In this document: one piece after another, positions 7,757-16,892 of the stretch
How positions within the stretch are numbered: position 1 is the first letter of the stretch
How the letters are laid out: every line of letters starts with the position of its first letter
NCBI RefSeq assembly: GCF_008638305.1
Contig: NZ_VTPZ01000014.1
Location: forward strand, 42,130 to 106,129
From: Pseudomonas profundi
GTDB taxonomy: Bacteria > Pseudomonadota > Gammaproteobacteria > Pseudomonadales > Pseudomonadaceae
DNA: 64,000 nt
Reading direction: 5' to 3'
Position numbers and translations under genes: made by a program
Notes under the pieces: generated by a model
Databases searched by the model: none
What the model was told of the DNA's origin: nothing
Seen by the model: the letters and a program-made list of their open reading frames with translations, nothing else

Positions 7757-10110
7757 TACAGGTCCTCCTGTTGCGCGGCCAGCCAGCTCTGCGCCGCGTT
7801 CACCGCGCCGAGCATCCGCTCAGGTGTGGCCGGCGTGTCCAGTGGCGGACTAAAGCGGTAATCGGTCAGGCTGGCCACCGCATCGCGCAGTGCGCACCAG
7901 ACCGAGATGCCCAGCATGAAAGGCGGTTCGCCCACCGCTTTGGAGCGGAAGATGGTCGCCTCGTTGTTCGGACTATTCGCCAGCAACTGCACGCGGAAAT
8001 CGGCGGGCGTATCGGAAATTGCCGGGATCTTGTAGGTGGCCGGTCCGGTCGTCATCAGCCGGCCTTCGGGGCTGTACACCAACTCTTCAGTAGTCAGCCA
8101 GCCCATGCATTGAACGAAGCCGCCCTCGATCTGGCCAATATCAATGGCCGGATTAAGCGATTGCCCCACGTCATGCAGGATATCCACGCGGGTGACCTTG
8201 TATTCACCGGTCAGGGTGTCAACCAGCACTTCCGAGCACGCAGCGCCGTTGGCGTAGTACAGGAAGGGATGGCCATGCCCTTTGGCGTAATCGAAATGAA
8301 TCTTCGGCGTGGCGTAAAACCCGGACGAGGACAGCGAGATACGGTTCATGTAGGCGGTGCGGACGAAGGTCCCCCAACTGACCCGCTGCTCGGCCATGAC
8401 CACTTCGTTGTTCTCGAAGCGCACGTCGCCGGTCTTGCATGACCAGTGCTCCGCGGCGAATTCCACCAGTCGGGCCTTGATCTTCTCGCAGGCATCCAGC
8501 GCCGCCATCCCGTTGAGATCGCTGCCTGAAGAAGCGGCGGTCGGCGAGGTATTGGGCACCTTGTCGGTCCGTGTGGCCGATACAGCGACGCAGCTCACAT
8601 CCACCTGAAACGCCGAGGCGACGACCTGGGCAATCTTGATATAGAGCCCCTGGCCCATTTCGGTGCCGCCATGGTTGATATGGATACTGCCGTCGGTATA
8701 GATGTGCACCAGCGCGCCAGCCTGGTTCAGATGCGTGGCGGTGAAGGAGATGCCAAACTTGACCGGGGTGAGCGCCAGCCCCCGTTTGAGCACCGGGCTC
8801 TGGGCGTTGAACACACTGATCTGCTCACGCCGCGCCTGATAATCCGAGCTGGTTTCCAGCTGACCGATCAGCTCGGCCAGCACGTGCTGCTCGATCTGCT
8901 GACCGTAATGGGTGGTGTCCCGGCCCTCGCCATACAGGTTGCGCTTGCGCACTTCCAGAGGATCAAGACGCAGATAGCGGGCGACGTCATCCATGGCCTT
9001 CTCGATGATCATCATTCCCTGCGGCCCGCCGAAACCGCGGAACGCGGTGTTGGACACCGTATGGGTCTTGCAGCGGTGGCCGGTCACACGCGCCTGGTCC
9101 AGAAAATAGGCGTTGTCCGCATGGAACATGGCGCGGTCGACGATGGCATCGGACAGATCCGGTGAATAACCACAGCGTCCGGCGACCATGATATCGGCGC
9201 CGCGTATCACGCCCTTATCATCGAAACCCAGATCATAGGTGTTGAAGAAATCATGGCGCTTGCCCGTCTGCACCATGTCATCGGCGCGCGACAGGCGATA
9301 CTTGATCGCCTTGCCGGTGACATGCGCCAGCAGCGAGGCGACGCAGGCGAGCGCCGCAGCCTGCGTCTCCTTGCCGCCAAAACCGCCGCCCATCCGCCGC
9401 ACCTCAGCCTGCACCGCATGAATCGGCAGGCCCAGCACCTCAGCGACCAGCTTCTGCACCTCTGAGGGATGCTGGCTGGAGGTATGCACGAACATGCCGC
9501 CATCTTCGGTTGGCTCAACCAGACAGGCCTGGCTTTCCAGATAGAAGTGCTCCTGGCCGCCCACCTCCAGCTGGCCTTGCAGCCGATGTGGTGCTGCAGC
9601 GAGCGCCTGGTCGGGATTGCCGCGCAGATGGGTGTTGGTAGGACGAACAAAAAATGCCTGCTCAAGGGCCTTGTCGATCGTCAGTACTGGCTCGAGCAGT
9701 TCGTATTCAACGTTCGCCAGGCGCGCCGCTTTACGCGCTGCGTTATGGCTGGTTGCGGCCACTGCAAAGATCGGCTGGCCAACATGCTCGACAAGCTCGC
9801 CGGCCAGCACCGGATCGCCCGGAAACACCGGACCAATGTCGGTATGGCCAGGTACGTCGTCGACTGTCACGACAGCGACCACGCCCGGGTAGTTACGCAC
9901 CGCACTGAGATCCATCGACACAATGCGCGCATGCGCATGCTGGCTATGGCCGACAGCGGCGTGCAAAAGGCCCTCCGGTTCGGGCAGGTCATCGATGTAG
10001 CGGGCCTCGCCGCGCACGTGTTTCCAGGCGCTGTCGTGCAGGGCGCTCTGCCCTGCCAGACCGGCCGCCACGGCTGGCTGATGAGCCGTTTCGCTTGGGA
10101 GTCTACGCAT
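7756..10110 (-). CDS. xdhB: Xanthine dehydrogenase molybdopterin-binding subunit
   Basis: The 784-residue large subunit of the XdhAB enzyme that oxidises hypoxanthine to xanthine and then urate. Molybdenum-site motifs are present: GGGFGGKE, TAFRGFGGPQG, and the catalytic Glu728 in AVGEPPFM near the C-terminus. Length matches bacterial XdhB. It overlaps the end of xdhA by 8 bases and is followed at once by xdhC. All essential residues I can recognise are intact. Confidence 0.95.
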   Translation of the reverse strand: MRRLPSETAHQPAVAAGLAGQSALHDSAWKHVRGEARYIDDLPEPEGLLHAAVGHSQHAHARIVSMDLSAVRNYPGVVAVVTVDDVPGHTDIGPVFPGDPVLAGELVEHVGQPIFAVAATSHNAARKAARLANVEYELLEPVLTIDKALEQAFFVRPTNTHLRGNPDQALAAAPHRLQGQLEVGGQEHFYLESQACLVEPTEDGGMFVHTSSQHPSEVQKLVAEVLGLPIHAVQAEVRRMGGGFGGKETQAAALACVASLLAHVTGKAIKYRLSRADDMVQTGKRHDFFNTYDLGFDDKGVIRGADIMVAGRCGYSPDLSDAIVDRAMFHADNAYFLDQARVTGHRCKTHTVSNTAFRGFGGPQGMMIIEKAMDDVARYLRLDPLEVRKRNLYGEGRDTTHYGQQIEQHVLAELIGQLETSSDYQARREQISVFNAQSPVLKRGLALTPVKFGISFTATHLNQAGALVHIYTDGSIHINHGGTEMGQGLYIKIAQVVASAFQVDVSCVAVSATRTDKVPNTSPTAASSGSDLNGMAALDACEKIKARLVEFAAEHWSCKTGDVRFENNEVVMAEQRVSWGTFVRTAYMNRISLSSSGFYATPKIHFDYAKGHGHPFLYYANGAACSEVLVDTLTGEYKVTRVDILHDVGQSLNPAIDIGQIEGGFVQCMGWLTTEELVYSPEGRLMTTGPATYKIPAISDTPADFRVQLLANSPNNEATIFRSKAVGEPPFMLGISVWCALRDAVASLTDYRFSPPLDTPATPERMLGAVNAAQSWLAAQQEDL

Positions 10111-11560
10111 GATGGGTCACCGAAAGCAGAGGTTTGGCGTTGACGCCGGCGCGGTGTTCCAGCAGCGCGCGGCGCAGCAGATTGCCGGCAATCTGGCTCC
10201 GATAGTCGGCCGAAGCACGCGCATCGGATAGCGGCATGAAGTCCTGCGCCAGCGCGTTGATTGCAGCGCTGACGGCAGCCTCATCAAAAGCCTGACCGCG
10301 CAGCGCGGCTTCGGCGGACTGCGCACGCTTGGGCGTCGCAGCCATGCCGCCATAGGCCAGCCGGCAATCGACAATCTGATTGCCCGCAAAGCGGAACCAG
10401 AAGGCACCAAGCACGGCGGAGATATCGTCATCGAGCCGTTTGGATACCTTGTAGATGAACAGTCGATCGTCCTGCGCCGGCGTCGGGATCTGCACACTGC
10501 GGATGAATTCCTGCGGGCGCAGGGCGGTTTTGCGATAGCCAAGGAAAAACTCATCCAGCGCCACCCGGCGTTCACCCTCGGCGCTGTCCAGCACCAGTTC
10601 GGCGCCCAGCGCCAGCAACGGCGGCGGCATATCGCCGATCGGCGAAGCATTGGCAATATTGCCGCCCAATGTGCCGCGGTTACGTATCTGCAAGGAGGCC
10701 AGGCGGTCCAGCAGCGGGCCGAATGCCGGCCAATCGCCTACCAGCAAATCAGCCATACCGGTGAAGGTCACCGCCGCGCCAATCTCAAGCACGGATTCGG
10801 TTCTGCTCAGACGCTGCAGCTCCGGCACCCGCTCCACCGCCACCAGATGCGGCACATCGAGAAGCTGCTGGGTGATTTCCAGCGCCAGATCGGTGGTGCC
10901 GGCCATCAGGCGCGCCGCGGGATTTTCCGCCAGCAGCTCACGCAGTTCAGCCAGCGATACCGGTGCATGAAAGGTGCGGCCCGATGCATCGTTCAGAGAC
11001 ACCGACTGCGCGCCGGCAGGCTCCTGCGCAGCGTTCACAAACAGGGCATCGCCGTTCCAGGCTGCCGAGTTGTCGATGATCGACTGGCGTCCGGCTTCGA
11101 TGATGGGCCGGTATCCGGTACAGCGGCAGAGGTTACCGGCCAGCGCTTCGATCAGACGCTCCTGATCACAATCGCGCCCTTCCACTGTCACCTCGCGGTG
11201 CAGCCCGACCATCGACATGATGAAGCCCGGCGTACAAAAGCCACATTGCGAGCCGTGACATTCGACCATGGCCGTTTGCACCGGGTGCGCCGGTTCATCG
11301 CGCAGAGCATCCACCGTGACCAGATGGCGTCCGTGCAGGCTGCCAATCAGAGCAATACAGCTATTAATGCTCTGATAGTGCGTTTCGCCATCTTCGCTCG
11401 GCGTACCGAGCAGCACGGTGCAGGCTCCACAATCACCCGAGGCGCAGCCCTCTTTGGTGCCTGTGAGCCGCTTTCTGGTGCGAAGCCATTCCAGAATGCT
11501 CAAATTTGGGTCAACTCCTTCAAGGAGTTCTGGTTGCCCGTTCAGATAAAATTCGATCAC
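10103..11560 (-). CDS. xdhA: Xanthine dehydrogenase small subunit (2Fe-2S and FAD)
   Basis: A 485-residue subunit. The N-terminal plant-type [2Fe-2S] site uses C39, C44, C47 and C68. The second cluster uses C106, C109, C145 and C147 (QCGFC, NLCRC). A CO-dehydrogenase-type FAD domain follows (LRNRGTLGGN-like segment with GGNIANASPIGD, then YRKTALRP). It is the first gene of the purine degradation operon. The promoter region 11561-11774 is shared with the divergent importer and contains a sigma-54-like site and an operator that overlaps its -24 element. Confidence 0.95.
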   Translation of the reverse strand: MIEFYLNGQPELLEGVDPNLSILEWLRTRKRLTGTKEGCASGDCGACTVLLGTPSEDGETHYQSINSCIALIGSLHGRHLVTVDALRDEPAHPVQTAMVECHGSQCGFCTPGFIMSMVGLHREVTVEGRDCDQERLIEALAGNLCRCTGYRPIIEAGRQSIIDNSAAWNGDALFVNAAQEPAGAQSVSLNDASGRTFHAPVSLAELRELLAENPAARLMAGTTDLALEITQQLLDVPHLVAVERVPELQRLSRTESVLEIGAAVTFTGMADLLVGDWPAFGPLLDRLASLQIRNRGTLGGNIANASPIGDMPPPLLALGAELVLDSAEGERRVALDEFFLGYRKTALRPQEFIRSVQIPTPAQDDRLFIYKVSKRLDDDISAVLGAFWFRFAGNQIVDCRLAYGGMAATPKRAQSAEAALRGQAFDEAAVSAAINALAQDFMPLSDARASADYRSQIAGNLLRRALLEHRAGVNAKPLLSVTHHA

Positions 11561-11650
11561 TGTTGTCTCCGGATCCCGAGATCGTGAAGTGTTACGCCGC
11601 TTGGCGCCCCTAGGTTCCGCAAGGGTGGCGGGAGAATCACCCTAACCTCT

Positions 11651-11665
11651 GCAAAAAGCTGACCA
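11651..11665 (-). promoter_or_regulatory. Candidate sigma-54 promoter of the xdhA operon
   Basis: Read on the minus strand: TGGTCAGCTTTTTGC, GG-N10-GC with a full TTGC. The -24 half (TGGTCAG) is also the right arm of the operator at 11659-11674, so a repressor bound there would cover the promoter. It lies about 91 bases before the xdhA start. Confidence 0.5.
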
Positions 11666-11674
11666 CTTAGTCTG
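11659..11674. promoter_or_regulatory. RutR-like operator upstream of xdhA
   Basis: CTGACCACTTAGTCTG fits the pattern CTGACCA-NN-TGGTCAG with one strong arm (CTGACCA) and one degenerate arm. The same dyad recurs at 11734, 22426, 22682 and 47247. Confidence 0.45.
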
Positions 11675-11705
11675 AAAACAGATTCTTTGGACGATATAAC
11701 GCTGT

Positions 11706-11720
11706 TGGCAAGCAAATTGC
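11706..11720 (+). promoter_or_regulatory. Candidate sigma-54 promoter of the BMP importer operon
   Basis: TGGCAAGCAAATTGC has GG-N10-GC spacing with both TGGCA and TTGC. It ends about 55 bases before the start codon at 11775 and lies 14 bases upstream of the operator at 11734-11749. Confidence 0.6.
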
Positions 11721-11733
11721 TTTTAGCCAAATG

Positions 11734-11749
11734 TTGATTATCTGGTCAG
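11734..11749. promoter_or_regulatory. RutR-like operator upstream of the BMP importer
   Basis: TTGATTATCTGGTCAG: TTGA-type left arm, two-base centre and a TGGTCAG right arm. Its position just after the sigma-54 element puts it over the expected transcription start. Confidence 0.5.
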
Positions 11750-11774
11750 TTAATTTGAGGCTAAGGGTGTGAAG

Positions 11775-13331
11775 ATGGCGAGTACCGCGCGTCTGGAATT
11801 AGTGAACATCGTCAAGCAGTATCCCGGATGCCGGGCGAACGACGGTGTTCATCTCACCGTCGCGGCCGGCGAGATACATGCGCTGCTAGGGGAAAACGGC
11901 GCAGGCAAAAGCACCTTGATGAAGGTTATCTACGGCGTCGTTCAGCCAGATGAAGGGACAGTCATCTGGAACGGCAAGCCCACCCAGGTTCAGGGGCCGC
12001 GGCACGCACGTGACATCGGCGTGGGGATGGTCTTTCAGCACTTCTCCCTGTTTGAAACCCTGACCGTCGCGGAAAATATCGCATTAAGTCTGCCAGCAAG
12101 CGAAGCGAGGAACACCCGCAAGCTGGAGGCGCGGATTCGAGAGGTGTCCACCCGCTATGGAATGGCGCTGGATCCGCGGCGGCATGTTTCCAATCTGTCG
12201 ATCGGCGAGCGCCAGCGCGTCGAAATCGTGCGCTGTCTGATTCAGCAGAGCGCCCTGCTCATCCTGGATGAACCCACTTCAGTACTGACGCCGCAGGAAG
12301 TCCAGGTACTGTTCCGCACCCTGCGCCAGCTGTCAGCGGAGGGTTGCAGCATTCTGTTTATCAGCCACAAATTGCAGGAAATCCGCGATCTGTGCCACAA
12401 GGCCACCGTCATGCGCGGCGGCAAGGTAACCGGGTCCTGCGTGCCCTCCGAGGTATCGGTAGATGACATCGCGCGGATGATGGTCGGCAGCGACACCCCA
12501 CTCTCCACGCAGGCTACGCCATCCCAACCAGGGGACGTGCTGCTCAGTGTGCGCAAGCTTAGCCATCCCACCAGGGACCCCTTCGGCACCAGTCTCGATG
12601 CTATCGATATGGAGCTGCGCGCCGGCGAAATTGTCGGCATCGCCGGGGTTGCGGGCAACGGTCAGGATGAGCTGCTCCGTGCATTGTCCGGAGAGCGCCG
12701 CAGCGAAGCGGGCTGTTTATCCATTGGCGGCAAAGATATAGGTCAGGCCGGCCCCGCCCAGCGCCGCCAGGCCGGTGTGGCCGTCGTACCGGAAGAGCGC
12801 CTCGGACGCGGCGCCGTTCCGGGCATGTCACTGGTATCCAACACACTGCTGACAGCCTATGGCCGCGGACTGGTCAAGCGCGGCTGGGTGCGCAGTGCCA
12901 AGGTCCGCGAATACGCCGCGCATATCCGTGAGCGCTTCGATGTACGCAGCGCGAGCATCGATAGCACGGCGGCCAGCCTGTCCGGTGGCAACCTGCAAAA
13001 ATTCATCATCGGCCGGGAAGCGCTGCAACAGCCGCGCCTGATGGTCGCGTCGCATCCGACCTGGGGCGTGGACGTCGGCTCCGCAGTAGCCATCCACGAA
13101 GCACTCATACGTTTGCGCGACCAGGGCGCAGCTGTGCTGCTGATCTCCGAAGATCTGGACGAGCTATATCAGCTATGTGACCGCATGGGCGCGCTGTGCA
13201 GCGGTCGCCTGTCTCCGCTGGTGCCCACCAGCGAGTTGGGTATCGAGCAGCTCGGGCAATGGATGGCCGGGGAATTCCCGCAGCCAGGTACCGCTCCGTC
13301 GGCCACGGAGGTGACACATGCTGTCGCTTGA
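11775..13331 (+). CDS. BMP-family nucleoside/nucleobase ABC transporter, duplicated ATPase
   Basis: A 518-residue protein with two ABC domains in tandem, the NupO/YufO layout. Domain 1 has Walker A GENGAGKST and signature LSIGERQRVE; domain 2 has GVAGNGQDE in place of a classical Walker A, as usual in this family, and signature LSGGNLQK. The ATG at 11775 is chosen over a GTG at 11769 because AAGGG lies 7 bases before it. The end overlaps the permease gene by 14 bases. It energises import of purine nucleosides or bases together with the two permeases and probably the binding protein at the left edge. Confidence 0.9.
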   Translation: MASTARLELVNIVKQYPGCRANDGVHLTVAAGEIHALLGENGAGKSTLMKVIYGVVQPDEGTVIWNGKPTQVQGPRHARDIGVGMVFQHFSLFETLTVAENIALSLPASEARNTRKLEARIREVSTRYGMALDPRRHVSNLSIGERQRVEIVRCLIQQSALLILDEPTSVLTPQEVQVLFRTLRQLSAEGCSILFISHKLQEIRDLCHKATVMRGGKVTGSCVPSEVSVDDIARMMVGSDTPLSTQATPSQPGDVLLSVRKLSHPTRDPFGTSLDAIDMELRAGEIVGIAGVAGNGQDELLRALSGERRSEAGCLSIGGKDIGQAGPAQRRQAGVAVVPEERLGRGAVPGMSLVSNTLLTAYGRGLVKRGWVRSAKVREYAAHIRERFDVRSASIDSTAASLSGGNLQKFIIGREALQQPRLMVASHPTWGVDVGSAVAIHEALIRLRDQGAAVLLISEDLDELYQLCDRMGALCSGRLSPLVPTSELGIEQLGQWMAGEFPQPGTAPSATEVTHAVA

Positions 13332-14406
13332 ACGGCGCGCGGTCGATTCGCGCTTGATGCAGTGGGGCTCGCCGGTACTGGCGTTGCTGCTCACTATCCT
13401 TACCGGTCTGGTGCTGTTCTGGGCCCTGGGTAAGGACCCGCTGGCCGCCCTCGGCTTCTTCTTTCTGGTCCCTCTGAGCGATACACACGGCTGGGCCGAA
13501 CTCGGTCTGAAAATGGCACCGCTGTTGCTCTGCGCGGCGGGGCTGACGGTCTGCTACCGCACGCGCATCTGGAACATCGGCGCTGAAGGCCAGTTTGTGA
13601 TGGGTGCGCTCTGGGCTTCGGTGGCAGCGCTCAAACTGAGCGACGCCACCGGTTTCTGGGTACTGCCGGTGGTGCTGGGTGCCGGCATTATCGCGGGCGC
13701 GCTGTGGGCCTGGCTGGCAGCTGTATTGAAGACGCGGTTTCACTGCAACGAAATCCTGACCACCATCATGCTCAACTACATCGCGTTGAACCTGCTGCTC
13801 TATGCAGTGCACGGTCCGCTACGCGATCCGATGGGCTTCGGCTTTCCTCAATCCGAGATGTTTACAGCCTCGGCACTGTTGCCGCAACTGATCGACGGGA
13901 CCCGCCTGCATATCGGGTTGTTGTTCGCGCTGTTCGCCGCCGTGGCAGTCGGTGTGCTCTTCACGCGGACCTTTATCGGTTTCCAGCTCAACGTGCTGGG
14001 CCAGGATGGCCGCGCCGCTGCCTTCGCCGGCTTCGGTGAGCGCCGGTTGATCTGGCTGGCCTTCCTCATCGCTGGCGGTCTTGCCGGCCTGGCCGGGGCC
14101 TCGGAAGTATCCGGCCCCATTCGCCAGCTGATCCCGCAGGTGTCCCCGGGTTACGGCTACACGGCGATCATCGTGGTGTTCCTGGGCCGCATGCAAGCGG
14201 TGGGCATCATCCTCGCCAGCGCCCTGCTTGCCCTCACCTTCATGGGCGGCGAAATGCTGCAGATCGCCATGAACATGCCCAAGGCCATTACCGGTCTGTT
14301 CCAGGGGCTGTTGCTGTTCTATCTGCTGACCTGCGATGCCTTCATCCACTACCGCCTGCGCCTGCGTCGTCCGCTGCCGAGCGCGGCAATCGGGCAGGAG
14401 GCCTGA
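13318..14406 (+). CDS. BMP-family ABC transporter permease 1
   Basis: A 362-residue inner-membrane permease (BPD_transp_2 / NupP type) with about ten hydrophobic segments. Typical sequence includes TRIWNIGAEGQFVMGAL and the cytoplasmic-loop region CNEILTTIMLNYIALNLL. It pairs with the permease at 14408 and the ATPase at 11775. The ATG lies inside the end of the ATPase gene, so translation is coupled. Confidence 0.9.
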   Translation: MLSLERRAVDSRLMQWGSPVLALLLTILTGLVLFWALGKDPLAALGFFFLVPLSDTHGWAELGLKMAPLLLCAAGLTVCYRTRIWNIGAEGQFVMGALWASVAALKLSDATGFWVLPVVLGAGIIAGALWAWLAAVLKTRFHCNEILTTIMLNYIALNLLLYAVHGPLRDPMGFGFPQSEMFTASALLPQLIDGTRLHIGLLFALFAAVAVGVLFTRTFIGFQLNVLGQDGRAAAFAGFGERRLIWLAFLIAGGLAGLAGASEVSGPIRQLIPQVSPGYGYTAIIVVFLGRMQAVGIILASALLALTFMGGEMLQIAMNMPKAITGLFQGLLLFYLLTCDAFIHYRLRLRRPLPSAAIGQEA

Positions 14407-14407
14407 C

Positions 14408-15334
14408 ATGGATACGCTACTGATCACCAACATTCTGGCCGCGACTATCATTGCCGGCACGCCCCTCTTGCTGGTGGCCCTCGGCGAACTGGTGTGCGAA
14501 CGCTCCGGCGTACTTAATCTCGGCCAGGAAGGCATGATGCTGATGGGCGCGGTGATGGGCTTTATCGCCGCTGTCACCAGCGGCAGCCTGGCCGTCGGCG
14601 TGCTGGTGGCCATCCTTGCCGGGATTGCCATGTCGATGCTCTTCGCGCTGATGGCCGTTACCCTGGCAGCCAATCAGTACGCCGCCGGTCTGGCGCTGAC
14701 CATCTTCGGCACCGGCCTGAGCGCCTTCATCGGCAGCAGCTATGTCGGCCAATCCATCTCCGGCTTCCCGAAGATTGCCATTCCCTATCTGTCCGACATC
14801 CCGGTGCTGGGGCCGGTGCTGTTTCGCCAGGACCTGCTGGTGTACCTCTCGCTGGTCCTGTTCGTGCTGGTATTCGTGTTCCTGCGCTACACCCGCGGCG
14901 GCCTGATTGTGCGGGCCGTGGGTGAATCACCCGAAGCGGCCAACGCCAATGGCATGCGCGTGCTCGCGGTGCGTTACCTGGCGGTGGCCTTCGGCGGCGG
15001 CATGGCCGGCCTGGCAGGTGCTTATCTATCGCTGGCCTACACCCCGATGTGGACCGAGAACATGACCTCAGGGCGCGGCTGGATTGCCCTGGCACTGGTG
15101 GTGTTCGCCACCTGGAAACCCGAGCGCGTGTTGCTCGGAGCCTACCTGTTCGGCGCCGCGAGCATTCTGCATCTGGTGCTGCAGGGTCTCGGCTGGCGCA
15201 GTTCCACCGAGCTACTGGCGATGCTGCCCTACGTCGTGACGATCGCCGTGCTGGTGCTGCTGTCATGCAATCCGGCGCGCACGCGACTGAACACCCCTTT
15301 ATCCATCGGCCAGCCCTATCGGCCAAGCAAGTGA
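14408..15334 (+). CDS. BMP-family ABC transporter permease 2
   Basis: A 308-residue permease (NupQ type). The start at 14408 gives the family N-terminus MDTLLITNILAATIIAGTP and follows the previous stop after one base; a longer upstream reading frame is a shadow. Hallmarks are LGELVCERSGVLNLGQEGMM and the C-terminal RGWIALALVVFATWKPERVL. With 13318-14406 it forms the heteromeric membrane channel. Confidence 0.9.
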   Translation: MDTLLITNILAATIIAGTPLLLVALGELVCERSGVLNLGQEGMMLMGAVMGFIAAVTSGSLAVGVLVAILAGIAMSMLFALMAVTLAANQYAAGLALTIFGTGLSAFIGSSYVGQSISGFPKIAIPYLSDIPVLGPVLFRQDLLVYLSLVLFVLVFVFLRYTRGGLIVRAVGESPEAANANGMRVLAVRYLAVAFGGGMAGLAGAYLSLAYTPMWTENMTSGRGWIALALVVFATWKPERVLLGAYLFGAASILHLVLQGLGWRSSTELLAMLPYVVTIAVLVLLSCNPARTRLNTPLSIGQPYRPSK

Positions 15335-15387
15335 GCTGTAGTACCCCTGTGCCAACCAGAAGAAACAACCACATCAAGGATATGACC

Positions 15388-16140
15388 ATGAAAGTACTGA
15401 AGAAAACGTTGCTGGCAGTCTGCGTCGCAGCCTCCTTCATCCCTGCTGCTCAAGCCGAGAAGTTCTTCTCCGACTCGAGCATATCCGTGCTTTACAGTGA
15501 TGATTACGAGGCCTTCGGCCGGCAGCAACGCACCGACACCTACTTCACTTTTGAGAACGCCACTGGCCACAACTGGGGCAGCACCTTCTTTTTCTTCGAT
15601 CGCAACCAAGGCCACGGCAGCAGCCAGGATAACGATGACTTGTATGGCGAATTCGCGCCAAATATCAGCCTCGGCTGGCTGACCGGCAATGACCTGAGCT
15701 ACGGCTTGATCAAGGACGTGACCCTGTCCGGTCAATACGAACTGGGCGGCGGAGCCGACGTCAATAACTACTTGTTGGGTCTCGGTCTGGACTGGAATAT
15801 TCCCGGCTTGCAGTACTTCGGCACCCGGGCCTATCACGTCAACAATAGCGAAACGGACAATGACTATCAGCTGACCGTCGTCTGGGGCGCGCCTATGGAG
15901 TTCGGTCCTCACCGCGTGCTGCTTGACGGTTACATGGACTGGTCAACCTCAGCAGACGACCACGAGTCCGAGCTTCACTTCAACCCGCAGCTGAAACTGG
16001 ATATTGGCAACTACTTCAATAATCCGCGTGTTCTCTATGCCGGCATCGAGTACTCCTACTGGAACAACAAGTACGGTCTTGACGATGCGGTGATGGATAC
16101 CGAAAGCGCTGTCAGCGCACTGGTCAAGCTGCACTTTTGA
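15388..16140 (+). CDS. Tsx/OmpK-like outer-membrane nucleoside channel
   Basis: A 250-residue precursor with a Sec signal peptide (MKVLKKTLLAVCVAASFIPA, cleavage after AQA) and a beta-rich mature part ending in Phe (VKLHF), typical of outer-membrane barrels. FFFFDRNQGH and the family-like NPRVLYAGIEYSYWNNKYG point to nucleoside-specific channel-forming protein Tsx/OmpK. The start at 15388 has AAGGA 7 bases upstream, better than ATG 15382. It is last in the BMP importer operon, giving an outer-membrane entry for the same substrates. A hairpin follows. Confidence 0.85.
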   Translation: MKVLKKTLLAVCVAASFIPAAQAEKFFSDSSISVLYSDDYEAFGRQQRTDTYFTFENATGHNWGSTFFFFDRNQGHGSSQDNDDLYGEFAPNISLGWLTGNDLSYGLIKDVTLSGQYELGGGADVNNYLLGLGLDWNIPGLQYFGTRAYHVNNSETDNDYQLTVVWGAPMEFGPHRVLLDGYMDWSTSADDHESELHFNPQLKLDIGNYFNNPRVLYAGIEYSYWNNKYGLDDAVMDTESAVSALVKLHF

Positions 16141-16148
16141 TCAAGTCA

Positions 16149-16174
16149 GGGAGTTCGGCTACCGTCGAACTCCC
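16149..16174. terminator. Hairpin after the Tsx-like gene
   Basis: A perfect 9-base stem (GGGAGTTCG / CGAACTCCC) with an 8-base loop. No long T run follows, so it may be a weak terminator or an RNA-stabilising element. Confidence 0.55.
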
Positions 16175-16199
16175 TACCGCATAAAAAGTGACGACAGGT

Positions 16200-16862
16200 A
16201 TGAGCACCCAGAGCCGAACCCGAACTCGAACAAAAACCTATCGCCCCGGGCGCATTCGCGAACGCAACCGCGAAATCATCCTGGCTGCCGCGGAGAAAGA
16301 ATTTGCCCAGCACGGTTTTCGCGGTGCGACTATCCAGAACATAGCCGAACGGGCAGAGCTGCCGAAATCCAACGTTTTGTATTACTTCAGCAACAAGAAC
16401 GAAATCTACAGCGCCATGTTCGACGACATCATGACGCGCTGGAATGCAGTATTCAGCTCGGTGTCGCCGGAAGACGACCCCGCCACAGCACTGGCTACCT
16501 TCATTCGTACCAAGGTCGAACTGTCACGTACACACCCTCTGGCTTCCCGTCTATTCGCACTGGAGATCATCCAGGGCGCGCCGTTTCTGATGGACCATTT
16601 GCGCGGCACCATGCGCGACTGGGTCCGCGGGCGAGCCACTGTTATCCAGCAATGGGTAGATGAAGGCCGCATGGCCAAGGTCGACCCGGTGCAGCTGATC
16701 TTCCTGATCTGGTCATCCACCCAACACTACGCCGACTTCCAGATACAGATACTGATGGTGGAAAACAAAGCCGAATACGAGAAACTCGATTTCGATCATG
16801 CGGCCGACTTTTTAACCAAGGTGATCCTGCGCGGCTGCGGCCTGGAACCACCCCAGACTTAA
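16200..16862 (+). CDS. TetR-family regulator, RutR-like
   Basis: A 220-residue protein. The N-terminal helix-turn-helix spans AEKEFAQHGFRGATIQNIAE and LPKSNVLYYFSNKNEIY. The C-terminal part (HPLASRLFALEIIQGAP, IWSSTQHYADF) matches the RutR ligand-binding domain, which senses uracil or related bases in known members. The start could be ATG 16200 or GTG 16188; neither has a strong ribosome-binding site. It heads a run with an amidohydrolase and a 2OG oxygenase. I propose it as the protein that binds the CTGACCA-NN-TGGTCAG-like dyads, because RutR of E. coli recognises a closely similar palindrome. Confidence 0.85.
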   Translation: MSTQSRTRTRTKTYRPGRIRERNREIILAAAEKEFAQHGFRGATIQNIAERAELPKSNVLYYFSNKNEIYSAMFDDIMTRWNAVFSSVSPEDDPATALATFIRTKVELSRTHPLASRLFALEIIQGAPFLMDHLRGTMRDWVRGRATVIQQWVDEGRMAKVDPVQLIFLIWSSTQHYADFQIQILMVENKAEYEKLDFDHAADFLTKVILRGCGLEPPQT

Positions 16863-16892
16863 CCCCATGAACGTGCATGGAAGCGAGCAACG

